A DNA stretch of 20,131 nucleotides from Bacteroidales bacterium UBA4621 (lineage in GTDB: Bacteria; Bacteroidota; Bacteroidia; Bacteroidales; Paludibacteraceae): positions 1 through 20,131 of the forward strand of contig DGIN01000007.1 of NCBI GenBank assembly GCA_002387325.1. Direction: 5' to 3'. A program made the translations under genes and the position numbers. The stretch's first letter is position 1, and each line of letters opens with the position of its first letter. Under the pieces are notes generated by a model, which was not told the origin of the DNA, did no database searches, and saw nothing but the letters and a program-made list of their open reading frames with translations. Of the stretch, positions 13,832 through 20,131 are shown in pieces.

Positions 13832-15029
13832 CTACCCCCTGCCCGACGAGCGCATTGCCAAGTATCCGCTGGCGGAGCGCGACCACTCAAAGTTGCTGAT
13901 TTACAAGGACGGACAGGTGTCGGAAGATGTGTTTTACCACGTGGGCGACTATATCCCTGCGGGTTCGCTACTCGTATATAATAATACGCGCGTGATACAG
14001 GCACGGTTGGTATTCCACAAAGTGAGTGGCGCACGGATAGAAGTGTTTTGCTTGGAACCGATTGCCCCGCACGACTACCAGTTGTCGCTCGGCAGCACCG
14101 AAGGTTGTACGTGGAAATGTATGATTGGCAACGCCAAGAAATTCCGCGACGAGTACGTGGAAATGCAGGTGCTACTACCCAAGACGGGCGAAACCATCAC
14201 CCTGCGTGCCACCAAAGGCGCACAGACGGGCAACACGTTTGCGGTGCATTTCAGTTGGAACGCCGCCGATGTCTCGTTTGCAGAGATTTTGGACGCTGTG
14301 GGCGAACTGCCCATTCCGCCCTATCTCAACCGCAAAACCGAGGAAAGCGACAAGACCACCTACCAGACCGTTTATTCGCGTATCAAAGGTTCGGTGGCGG
14401 CTCCTACGGCAGGTTTGCATTTTACCAATGCTGTATTGGACGACTTGCGCCGACGCGGAATCAAGACCACGGAGGTTACGCTCCATGTAGGTGCAGGTAC
14501 GTTCCAGCCCGTAAAGACCGAGGACGCCAACGAGCATACGATGCATACCGAGATTATCGCCGTGCCGAGGCAGTCGGTTGCAGATATTCAGGCGAACATC
14601 GGGCATATTGTCGCCGTAGGCACCACCAGTATGCGTACCCTCGAAAGCCTGTACTTTATCGGTTGCATGCTCCTTACAAATTACAAATTACAAATTACAA
14701 ATTACGAATTGCATGTAGGGCAGTTTGTACCCTATACGGAGCATTACACCTATTCCGCGGCGGAAGCGTTGCAAGGTATATTGGACTATTTGGACGCCAC
14801 GGGACAGGACACGCTGCATGCAGAGACACAGATAATGATAGAACCGGGCTACACGTTCCATATAGTCAATCAGTTGATTACCAATTTTCACCAGCCCAAA
14901 TCGACGCTGCTGCTACTGGTAAGTGCATTTGTGAGCGGCGACTGGCACACGATATACGACTACGCCCTGAGCCACGATTTCCGTTTTCTGAGTTACGGCG
15001 ACTCGTCTATTCTATTTCGCAGGGACTGA
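13803..15029 (+). CDS. queA: S-adenosylmethionine:tRNA ribosyltransferase-isomerase
   Basis: QueA transfers and rearranges the ribosyl part of SAM onto preQ1 in tRNA to give epoxyqueuosine. The 408-residue protein shows YPLPDERIAKYPLAERDHSK (11-30), YNNTRVIQARL (59-69), GSVAAPTAGLHFT (196-208), HVGAGTFQPVKTED (228-241), NFHQPKSTLLLLVSAF (361-376) and SYGDSSIL (397-404), all family signatures. The start at 13803 gives the family's usual N-terminus; the open frame extends upstream only because it overlaps rlmL. Residues about 290-303 (LLTNYKLQITNYEL) are encoded by a 7-bp tandem repeat in a normally variable loop. This repeat has a frame-shifting period. Confidence 0.97.
   Translation: MNPILIADYNYPLPDERIAKYPLAERDHSKLLIYKDGQVSEDVFYHVGDYIPAGSLLVYNNTRVIQARLVFHKVSGARIEVFCLEPIAPHDYQLSLGSTEGCTWKCMIGNAKKFRDEYVEMQVLLPKTGETITLRATKGAQTGNTFAVHFSWNAADVSFAEILDAVGELPIPPYLNRKTEESDKTTYQTVYSRIKGSVAAPTAGLHFTNAVLDDLRRRGIKTTEVTLHVGAGTFQPVKTEDANEHTMHTEIIAVPRQSVADIQANIGHIVAVGTTSMRTLESLYFIGCMLLTNYKLQITNYELHVGQFVPYTEHYTYSAAEALQGILDYLDATGQDTLHAETQIMIEPGYTFHIVNQLITNFHQPKSTLLLLVSAFVSGDWHTIYDYALSHDFRFLSYGDSSILFRRD
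14674..14708 (+). repeat. 7-bp tandem repeat inside queA (ttacaaa), 5 units
   Basis: Four exact ttacaaa units are followed by ttacgaa. The 35-bp tract encodes TNYKLQITNYE, in which TNY recurs after seven residues, as expected for a 7-bp period. Gain or loss of one unit would truncate QueA before its conserved C-terminal third. Confidence 0.95.
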
Positions 15030-15068
15030 TTTTATCACCTAATAATACGTGAGCGCAAGCGAACAAAC

Positions 15069-15830
15069 ATGATTGATACCCATTGCCATATAGACGACCC
15101 GCAGTATGCGGGGGATATTGACGTTTTTCTTGCCGAACAGAAAGCAGGGGGCGTGGAGTGTATGCTCGTGCCGGGTGTGGACGCCTCGTCGATAGCGAGT
15201 ATCGGGCAGTTAGCAGATGCATATCCCGACTACCTTTACCCCGCTTTGGGGCTGCACCCCGAGAATATCGGCGAAGATTGGCAGGCGCAAATGGAGCAGA
15301 TATACACTGAACTTTTTCATCCGCACCGCCGCTATATAGCCATCGGGGAAATCGGACTGGATTACCATTGGGACACCACCTACAAAGAGCAGCAACACAT
15401 TGTCCTGCGCACGCAAATGCAATGGGCGCAGGAACTGCATTTGCCGGTAATGATTCACAGCCGTGATGCCACCGAGGACACACTCTCTATCCTGCGGGAG
15501 TACCCCGATGTGCGTGGGGTGTTTCATTGCTTCAGCGGCAGTAGGGAGGTGGCGAAACAGATATTGGGTATGGGGTATTACCTCGGTATCGGCGGGGTAC
15601 TGACGTTCAAGAACTGTAGATTGACGGAGCATTTATCGGTTGCCCCGCTCGATCGGCTGCTGCTTGAGACCGATGCCCCCTATATGGCTCCCGTACCGCA
15701 CCGCGGCGAACGCAACGAAAGCCGCTGGATGCGGTTTGTAGCAGAGAGGCTGGCGGATATATATAAGGTGTCGCCCGCCGACATCGACCGCATTACCACC
15801 GCCAATGCCATGACACTATTTGAATTGTAA
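15069..15830 (+). CDS. tatD: TatD family metal-dependent hydrolase
   Basis: TatD proteins are cytosolic TIM-barrel nucleases or hydrolases of the amidohydrolase type; some have 3'-5' DNA exonuclease or D-aminoacyl-tRNA-linked activity, so the substrate here is uncertain. The 253 residues carry the metal ligands of the family: DTHCHID (H5, H7), GEIGLDY (E94), MIHSRD (H130), HCFSG (H153) and ETDAPY (D202). Length is typical. It follows queA after 39 bp on the same strand and probably shares its transcript. No intrinsic terminator is seen after it, and a predicted minus-strand promoter at 15887-15918 points into its 3' end. Confidence 0.95.
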   Translation: MIDTHCHIDDPQYAGDIDVFLAEQKAGGVECMLVPGVDASSIASIGQLADAYPDYLYPALGLHPENIGEDWQAQMEQIYTELFHPHRRYIAIGEIGLDYHWDTTYKEQQHIVLRTQMQWAQELHLPVMIHSRDATEDTLSILREYPDVRGVFHCFSGSREVAKQILGMGYYLGIGGVLTFKNCRLTEHLSVAPLDRLLLETDAPYMAPVPHRGERNESRWMRFVAERLADIYKVSPADIDRITTANAMTLFEL

Positions 15831-15886
15831 CGTATCTATTACGGTCTTTGAGGTTTACGGGGGCGCCAGTTTATTGGTTTGGGCGG

Positions 15887-15918
15887 CAAAAGTAGGAAAA
15901 TACAAAAAAATACGCAAA
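15887..15918 (-). promoter_or_regulatory. Predicted minus-strand promoter directed at the tatD 3' end
   Basis: On the minus strand TTTG (15918-15915), 20 bases and TACTTTTG (15894-15887) match the full consensus. No minus-strand gene follows, so the transcript would be antisense to tatD or a short untranslated RNA. It may also be a chance match in an AT-rich gap. Confidence 0.5.
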
Positions 15919-15923
15919 ATGTA

Positions 15924-15953
15924 TTGTAGTATCAAATATTTTTCGTAATTTTG
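15924..15953 (+). promoter_or_regulatory. Promoter upstream of tRNA-Ser
   Basis: TTG (15924-15926), 19 bases and TAATTTTG (15946-15953) match the Bacteroidota consensus. Transcription would start near 15960, leaving about 145 nt before the tRNA. It may also serve exbB, since no terminator is visible between them. Confidence 0.65.
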
Positions 15954-15959
15954 CAGCGT

Positions 15960-16104
15960 TTTTGTGTGTTATGCCTAATTCTATGGCAGTTGCATACTGA
16001 TACGGAGTAACAAAAATTCGGATTATTGTTACCCAAAAGAATGGAGATGATGCGGTAATGGCGGCTGAACAACGAGTTTCGGTAGTGCAAGCCGCCTCCA
16101 AGAG
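15960..16104 (+). other. Structured leader of the tRNA-Ser transcript
   Basis: GTAACA and TGTTAC (around 16005-16031) and GGCGGCT/AGCCGCC (16060-16066 with 16090-16096) can form stems, the second one a perfect 7-bp GC-rich helix. I do not recognise a known RNA family. It could be a processed leader or a small RNA. Confidence 0.35.
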
Positions 16105-16192
16105 GGAGAGATGCTCGAGTGGTTGAAGAGGCACGCCTGGAAAGCGTGTAAACTCCAAAAGGGTTTCCGGGGTTCGAATCCCCGTCTCTCCG
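16105..16192 (+). tRNA. tRNA-Ser(GGA)
   Basis: The acceptor arms GGAGAGA (16105-16111) and TCTCTCC (16185-16191) pair perfectly, with discriminator G at 16192. The anticodon stem CACGC/GCGTG encloses the loop CTGGAAA with anticodon GGA (16139-16141), reading UCC and UCU. A long variable arm (class II) and the T arm with GGTTCGAATCC are present. CCA is not encoded. Confidence 0.97.
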
Positions 16193-16279
16193 CAAAGATT
16201 TTCAAACAAGCAGTTATCAAGCCTGCTTGAATAAGTGCTTGAATGAAAAGATTTGTACCGGATGCCCGTGGCTAACGGT

Positions 16280-16330
16280 GGGGATTACGGAGAAATCCCC
16301 GTCTCTCCGCAAGAATTTTCCGGACAAGCA
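16280..16330 (+). repeat. Partial duplication of the tRNA-Ser 3' end
   Basis: Bases 16294-16312 repeat exactly the 19 bases at 16177-16195 (from the T arm through the acceptor end). The similarity continues with small differences to the shared acaagca at about 16206-16212 and 16324-16330. Upstream, GGGGATT and AATCCCC (16280-16286, 16294-16300) form a 7-bp stem like a distorted T arm. There is no 5' acceptor half, so it is not a second tRNA. It looks like an attachment-site scar or a tRNA remnant. Confidence 0.75.
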
Positions 16331-16450
16331 ACCGGCGGATTTGTGAGCGGTCGGCAGACTTGTTCTGAAAAAAGCCAAGCGATATGTTACGTATCGTAAT
16401 GGTGCAACAAATAAGGAAACATAATAAAAATAAAATAAACTATTACTCTC

Positions 16451-17284
16451 ATGAAAAAAGTATTTGCAACCCTTACAGTGCTGGCAATGCTGACTTTTGG
16501 CAGCACCGCTGTTATGGCACAAGAGGACACTGTTGCCGCTCAGGCAGAGGCAACGACTGAACAAGTAGTTGACAAACAAGCAGTGGCACCCGCTCCAGCC
16601 GACGAGGCAGCCCCCGAAGCAGAAGGAAGCGAAAGCGGTATCGTTGCGCTCCACAAGACTTTGAAGACCAAATTTATTGAAGGTGGTGCCGGTTTTATGG
16701 CTGCTACTCTTCTCTGCTTGGTATTCGGTTTGGCACTCTGCATTGAGCGTATCATCTATCTGTCGCTCTCGAAAACCAATACTAAAGTTCTGCTCAACAA
16801 GATTGAGGAGGCTCTCAAAAACGGTGGTATTAATGCCGCTCTTGATGTTTGCCGCAACACACGCGGTCCTGTAGCAAGTATTTTCTACCAAGGTCTGAGC
16901 CGTTACGATGAGGGTATTGACGTGGTAGAGAAGACCGTTTCTTCTTACGGAGGAGTTCAGCTCGGTTTGCTTGAGAAGAATCTCTCTTGGATTTCGCTCT
17001 TTATCTCTATTGCTCCGTCGTTGGGATTCTTAGGAACCATCATCGGTATGATTCAGGCATTCGACAAGATTCAACAGGTAGGTGATATTTCGGCTACTGT
17101 CGTTGCCGGCGGTATCAAGGTCGCTCTGTTGACCACCCTTCTCGGTTTGATTATCGCTATTGTTCTTCAGTTGTTCTACAACTATATTCTTAGTCTTGTT
17201 GAAGGTCTTGTAAACGAGATGGAAGATAGTTCTATCAGCCTGCTTGACCTCGTAGTAGAATACGACGCTGCTCAGAAAAAGTAA
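16451..17284 (+). CDS. exbB: ExbB/TolQ/MotA-family proton channel protein
   Basis: ExbB forms the inner-membrane pentamer that, with ExbD and the proton motive force, energises TonB-dependent outer-membrane transport. The 277-residue protein starts with a hydrophobic segment that looks like a signal peptide (MKKVFATLTVLAMLTFGSTA, then VMAQ), followed by an Ala/Glu/Pro-rich periplasmic stretch (25-60). TM helix 1 is at about 82-104 (FMAATLLCLVFGLALCIERI), TM2 at about 178-204 (SLFISIAPSLGFLGTIIGMI) and TM3 at about 216-248 (SATVVAGGIKVALLTTLLGL onward). The conserved GTIIGMI and AGGIKVALLTT segments identify the MotA/TolQ/ExbB domain. It heads a four-gene cluster ending with two exbD genes. 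Confidence 0.93.
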   Translation: MKKVFATLTVLAMLTFGSTAVMAQEDTVAAQAEATTEQVVDKQAVAPAPADEAAPEAEGSESGIVALHKTLKTKFIEGGAGFMAATLLCLVFGLALCIERIIYLSLSKTNTKVLLNKIEEALKNGGINAALDVCRNTRGPVASIFYQGLSRYDEGIDVVEKTVSSYGGVQLGLLEKNLSWISLFISIAPSLGFLGTIIGMIQAFDKIQQVGDISATVVAGGIKVALLTTLLGLIIAIVLQLFYNYILSLVEGLVNEMEDSSISLLDLVVEYDAAQKK

Positions 17285-17340
17285 TCCGTTTGTAGCGTTC
17301 TTAATTTAGTTACAAACTAACACTTAATTATTTGAGCATT

Positions 17341-17817
17341 ATGAAGAATTATAAATTATTACCGAAGATTACCCTTTGGGTACTAATGGTATTGGGCATT
17401 ATCGCCACGATAATGTTCTTCGCCGGTGGTTCCAACGGTTCGTTGGAGGTGGCAGGAGATTTCCTTGATATACCTCGTTTTACCGATCTTTTCCTCATAT
17501 GGAGTTATATTCTCCTGGGTATTGTGATTTTGGTTACTTTAGGTGTGGTCATTACCGAATTTGTAAAGAACTGCAAATATGACAAGCGCAAGGCTATCCG
17601 CACATCAATTGTAGTGGTCGGTTTCATCGCTTTGGTATTCGTTTGCTGGTTTCTCGGTAGCCCTGAGAAAGTGGACATTATCGGTTATGAAGGTACCGAC
17701 AACGTAGGTGCTATGGCACAGATGAGTGATGCTATCATCTATCTATGCTACATCTTATTTGCGGCGACTATCTGCACTTTGATTTGGGGTGTTATCTACA
17801 CCAAACGTCTGAAATAA
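17341..17817 (+). CDS. Small four-helix membrane protein of the exbB-exbD cluster
   Basis: The 158-residue protein has four predicted membrane helices: about 9-29, 48-72, 86-106 and 129-152. It has short basic loops (KNCKYDKRKAIR between helices 2 and 3). I do not recognise a named family, but a membrane protein of this size between exbB and exbD is common in Bacteroidales, so a role as an accessory of the ExbBD motor is plausible. The ATG at 17341 is preferred over an upstream TTG at 17332. It starts 56 bp after exbB and ends before a strong intercistronic hairpin. Confidence 0.85.
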   Translation: MKNYKLLPKITLWVLMVLGIIATIMFFAGGSNGSLEVAGDFLDIPRFTDLFLIWSYILLGIVILVTLGVVITEFVKNCKYDKRKAIRTSIVVVGFIALVFVCWFLGSPEKVDIIGYEGTDNVGAMAQMSDAIIYLCYILFAATICTLIWGVIYTKRLK

Positions 17818-17826
17818 AAAGAATGG

Positions 17827-17858
17827 TACAATATACAGCCGTCAGGTTGTATATTGTA
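17827..17858 (+). other. Intercistronic hairpin between the membrane protein and exbD
   Basis: TACAATATACA (17827-17837) and TGTATATTGTA (17848-17858) are perfect 11-bp inverted repeats with a 10-base loop, ending 18 bp before the first exbD ATG. No U tract follows, so it is not a standard terminator. It may affect mRNA processing or the exbB to exbD ratio. Confidence 0.75.
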
Positions 17859-17876
17859 AAATTGTAAAACTTAATT

Positions 17877-18458
17877 ATGGCAAAGAAAATCCCACAGATA
17901 AATGCCAGTTCAATGGCGGATATCTCTTTTTTGCTGCTGATATTCTTCTTGGTGACAACCAGTATGGACGTCAACCAAGGTTTGGCACGGCGTCTGCCTG
18001 CCCCTATACCTCCCGATCAGAAAGTGGAGGACACCGATATCAACAAACGTAACCTGTTGGTTGTAAAGATCAACTCGGCGAACCAGTTGATGGTGCAGGG
18101 GCAGTTGATGGACGTAAAGCAACTGAGAGAGACTGCCAAAGAGTTCATCAAGAACGAGAATGATGAGCCGAACCTACCCAAACTTGTGGAGGAAGATTTC
18201 GGTGAGCCTATCGGTGTACAACGCTACACGAAAGACCACGTTATATCTGTCCAAAACGATGTGGATACGCAGTATCAGGCTTATTTGGATGTTCAGAACG
18301 AACTCGTAGCGGCATACAACGAGTTGCGTAATGAGTGTGCGCAAAAGTATTTCCATACCTCGTATAACGAACTGACTGAGGAGCAACAGAAGCAAGTGCA
18401 GAAAGTATATCCCCAGAAAATTTCGGAGGCTGAACCTAAAAACTACGGAGGACAATAA
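17877..18458 (+). CDS. exbD: ExbD/TolR family protein 1
   Basis: ExbD supplies the membrane aspartate that carries protons through the ExbB channel. The 193-residue protein has a short basic cytoplasmic N-terminus, then the single TM helix SMADISFLLLIFFLVTTSM (12-30) with the key D15, and a periplasmic domain with the beta-alpha start NLLVVKINSANQLMVQGQLM (59-78). Residues about 120-185 form a long Gln/Glu-rich helical stretch (VQNELVAAYNELRNECAQKY and on), making it longer than the usual 130-150 residues. I recall this extended form from other Bacteroidota. It ends 2 bp before the second exbD. Confidence 0.93.
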   Translation: MAKKIPQINASSMADISFLLLIFFLVTTSMDVNQGLARRLPAPIPPDQKVEDTDINKRNLLVVKINSANQLMVQGQLMDVKQLRETAKEFIKNENDEPNLPKLVEEDFGEPIGVQRYTKDHVISVQNDVDTQYQAYLDVQNELVAAYNELRNECAQKYFHTSYNELTEEQQKQVQKVYPQKISEAEPKNYGGQ

Positions 18459-18460
18459 TT

Positions 18461-18931
18461 ATGGCAAAGATACGTAGAAATGAGAAACGCGAGATGCCGG
18501 CGTTGAACACGTCATCGCTCCCCGATATTATCTTTATGCTCTTGTTCTTCTTTATGTCCGTAACCTCGATGAAAGAGGTAACGTACAAGGTTCAGTTCAC
18601 AGTGCCGAGTGCTACCGAATTGACCAAACTGGAGAAGAAATCATTGGTGCGTTACATCTATGTAGGTACGCCTACCGCAGAGTTCCGCAAACAGTATGGT
18701 GCAGAGACACGTATCCAGTTGGACGATGCATTTGCTGAGACCAAAGAGATTGGCGAGTATATTGTAAACGAGCGTTCCTCGATGAAAGAGCAGGAGCAAG
18801 GCCTGATGACCGTCTCTATCAAGGCTGACAAGGAAACACGTATGGGTGTGATTGCCGACATCAAGCAAGAACTCCGTCGTGCATACGCCCTCAAAATCAG
18901 TTACGCTGCCACTCAACGCACATCGTATTGA
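18461..18931 (+). CDS. exbD: ExbD/TolR family protein 2
   Basis: This second ExbD paralogue has 156 residues: a basic N-terminus, the TM helix LPDIIFMLLFFFMSVTSM (20-37) with D22 as the proton-carrying residue, then a periplasmic domain with YIYVGTPT (65-72) and the C-terminal YALKISYAATQR. Two different ExbDs probably form a heterodimer or alternate partners inside one ExbB pentamer. A GGAGG at 18447-18451, nine bases before the ATG, is one of the few Shine-Dalgarno-like sites in the window and lies within the end of the preceding gene. A terminator follows 45 bp after the stop. Confidence 0.93.
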   Translation: MAKIRRNEKREMPALNTSSLPDIIFMLLFFFMSVTSMKEVTYKVQFTVPSATELTKLEKKSLVRYIYVGTPTAEFRKQYGAETRIQLDDAFAETKEIGEYIVNERSSMKEQEQGLMTVSIKADKETRMGVIADIKQELRRAYALKISYAATQRTSY

Positions 18932-18975
18932 TAAATAGTTTCGGTGCAACACATTTGTTAATATCGTAAGAATAT

Positions 18976-19014
18976 AAAAGCGACCGCTTATTAGAAAGCA
19001 GTCGCTTTTGTTTT
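18976..19014 (+). terminator. Intrinsic terminator of the exb cluster
   Basis: AAAAGCGAC (18976-18984) pairs with GTCGCTTTT (19001-19009), and an inner GCTT/AAGC extends the stem. The run cttttgtttt supplies the U tract. Confidence 0.92.
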
Positions 19015-19077
19015 AATACTTCATTACAAATTATAGTTGTTGCATAGTAAATTTACTGATAATAAATATCATAATCA

Positions 19078-19109
19078 TTTGCATAATTCAAACATTTGTT
19101 GTATTTTCG
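19078..19109 (+). promoter_or_regulatory. Predicted promoter of the lipoprotein-like gene
   Basis: TTTG (19078-19081), exactly 20 bases and TATTTTCG (19102-19109) match the consensus with one mismatch in the -7 element. The leader to the ATG at 19221 would be about 105 nt and contains a short ORF. Confidence 0.6.
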
Positions 19110-19123
19110 TGGTTGCTAACGTT

Positions 19124-19204
19124 ATGCGTTGTATGGAAAGCGGGCTGGCAATGTATATGCCTGACCGACAAACCGTTGCGATGCTGACATGGGCAGGTAT
19201 GTAA
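19124..19204 (+). CDS. Short upstream ORF (26 codons), possible leader peptide
   Basis: An ATG-started frame encodes 26 residues beginning MRCMESGLAMYMPDRQ and ending LTWAGM, with its stop 16 bp before the lipoprotein ATG. The same bases can form an 8-bp stem between tatgcctg and caggtatg (two G-U pairs), so the segment may act as RNA, as a peptide, or as neither. I do not recognise it. Its place between promoter and gene is the only support. Confidence 0.3.
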   Translation: MRCMESGLAMYMPDRQTVAMLTWAGM

Positions 19205-19220
19205 ATAAAATATTTATATT

Positions 19221-20131
19221 ATGAGAAATATATATATCGTAATCAAATGCCTTATTATGGCAACCCTTGTACTATTTTAACTAATTGTAACGACGAAATA
19301 AAAGTTAAAGAAAAAGCCTTTTCTGTAAGTACAAACAAAAAAGTATTATTTGCCAAAGGTAACCTACAATATCAAGCAAGTACAAAAACCTGGCGTTTTG
19401 CAGAAAATCAATGGGATTATATTGGTGATGCTAATCACAATATATCCGATACATATAGTGGTTGGATAGATTTATTTGGTTGGGGGACGGGCAAACAACC
19501 AACAAATACAAGTACATACTATGAAGACTATCAAACATATATAGATTGGGGTGAAAATATTATAGGTACAGATAAACCTAATATATGGCGCACTCTTAGT
19601 GCTAATGAATGGAGATACATTTTCTGCCTTCGCCCTAATGCAAAAGAACTTTGGGGATTTGCCTCTGTGAATGGTATAAATGGAATTATTATTTTGCCAG
19701 ATAATGGAACTTCTATCAACATACCTTTTGTTTCCAGTATAGACGAAGGATTAGCGGAACAACCCATAGATAATGAGATTATTAACTTTAATTTCCAGTT
19801 TGAGAATAATATTTATGATATTGTAGACTACTCTATTGCTGATTGGACTAAAATAGAACAAGCAGGTGCAGTATTCTTGCCTGTTACTTGTTGTCGTCAT
19901 GCAAAAGAGGTAGATGGTCTTAATTATGGTTACTATTGGTCAAGTACGCCTTTGGATGATGGTAGTGCATTTATGTTGGGATTTAATGACACTATAGGTT
20001 TAGGATCAGGTTCAATGGATGGGGATGGACGTGTTTATGCTTTTAGTGTGCGTCTTGTCCGATATAGTGTCCATTTAGAAACGCAATTTTGGGGGTACAT
20101 TTTTGCCCCCTGTCAGCCCCTGTTGAGGGTA
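19221..20131 (+). pseudogene. Bacteroidales lipoprotein-like gene, frameshifted near the start and open at the window end
   Basis: The ATG frame encodes only MRNIYIVIKCLIMATLVLF and stops. From about 19277 a second frame runs open to the window end and begins LTNCNDEIKVKEKAFSVSTN. Adding one T to the run at 19275-19278 would join them into a lipoprotein signal with the lipobox LTNC. The mature part has KVLFAKGNLQYQASTKTWRF, then YSGWIDLFGWGTG, WRTLSANEWRYI, GAVFLPVTC, YYWSSTP and AFSVRLVR. I recognise this pattern from an abundant Bacteroidales surface-protein family of unknown function. Base composition is clearly more AT-rich than the neighbours. Family members usually end soon after RLVR; here about 60 more bases stay open and include a GGGGG/CCCCC hairpin (20091-20110). 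It may be a real pseudogene, a slippage-switched gene or a sequencing error. Confidence 0.7.

Noticed and set aside
15871..16209. 112-residue minus-strand frame with ETGIRTPETLLEFTRFPGVP
   Set aside because: It reads through the antisense of tRNA-Ser; proteins with this string are a familiar misannotation.
16360..16390. Possible exbB promoter (TTG, 20 bases, TATGTTAC)
   Set aside because: The -7 element differs from TAnnTTTG at the last two positions, including the conserved G; too weak to list.
1..20131. CRISPR array
   Set aside because: All repeats found are short (7-11 bp) and directly adjacent without unique spacers, and no cas genes are present.

Overview
The window looks like a chromosomal segment of a member of the Bacteroidales (Bacteroidota). 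The evidence is several exact or near-exact promoters of the Bacteroidota type (TTG/TTTG, 19-20 bases, then TAnnTTTG), almost no Shine-Dalgarno sequences, an ExbB / small membrane protein / ExbD / ExbD cluster, and a secreted protein whose C-terminal tail resembles Bacteroidales sorting domains. Genus and species cannot be told from the sequence.

Region 1 (about 1-9780, minus strand) is a nucleotide-biosynthesis supercluster. Read in the direction of transcription it is pyrC, pyrK, pyrD, pyrF, pyrE, pyrB, guaB, guaA, purE and the first 66 codons of purL. It covers the UMP pathway except carbamoyl-phosphate synthase, the IMP-to-GMP branch (GuaB, GuaA) and two IMP-pathway enzymes (PurE, PurL). 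One strong promoter precedes pyrC and no terminator is visible inside the run. A weak extra promoter may serve purL. PyrB is unusual: it carries a C-terminal four-cysteine zinc domain like that of PyrI, without the allosteric domain. Most intergenic spacers hold short tandem repeats with periods of 7, 8, 9 or 11 bp, and many of these arrays overlap the stop codon of the upstream gene.

Region 2 (about 9781-12000) holds one monocistronic minus-strand gene for a 610-residue secreted multidomain protein. It has its own promoter, a 5' hairpin and a clear intrinsic terminator.

Region 3 (about 12380-15830, plus strand) is rlmL-like, queA and tatD. rlmL and queA overlap by 29 bp. Heptanucleotide repeats have entered the coding sequences of rlmL and queA, and a palindromic element appears to have entered pyrK.

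Region 4 (about 15887-19014) has a divergent promoter pair, a structured leader, tRNA-Ser(GGA) with its 3' end duplicated about 117 bp downstream, and the energy-transducing cluster exbB, a four-helix membrane protein, exbD and exbD, closed by an intrinsic terminator.

Region 5 (19015-20131) is AT-rich and looks accessory. It has a promoter, a 26-codon upstream ORF and a lipoprotein-like gene whose signal peptide and mature part are in different frames (a one-base deletion in a T run). That gene stays open to the window edge.
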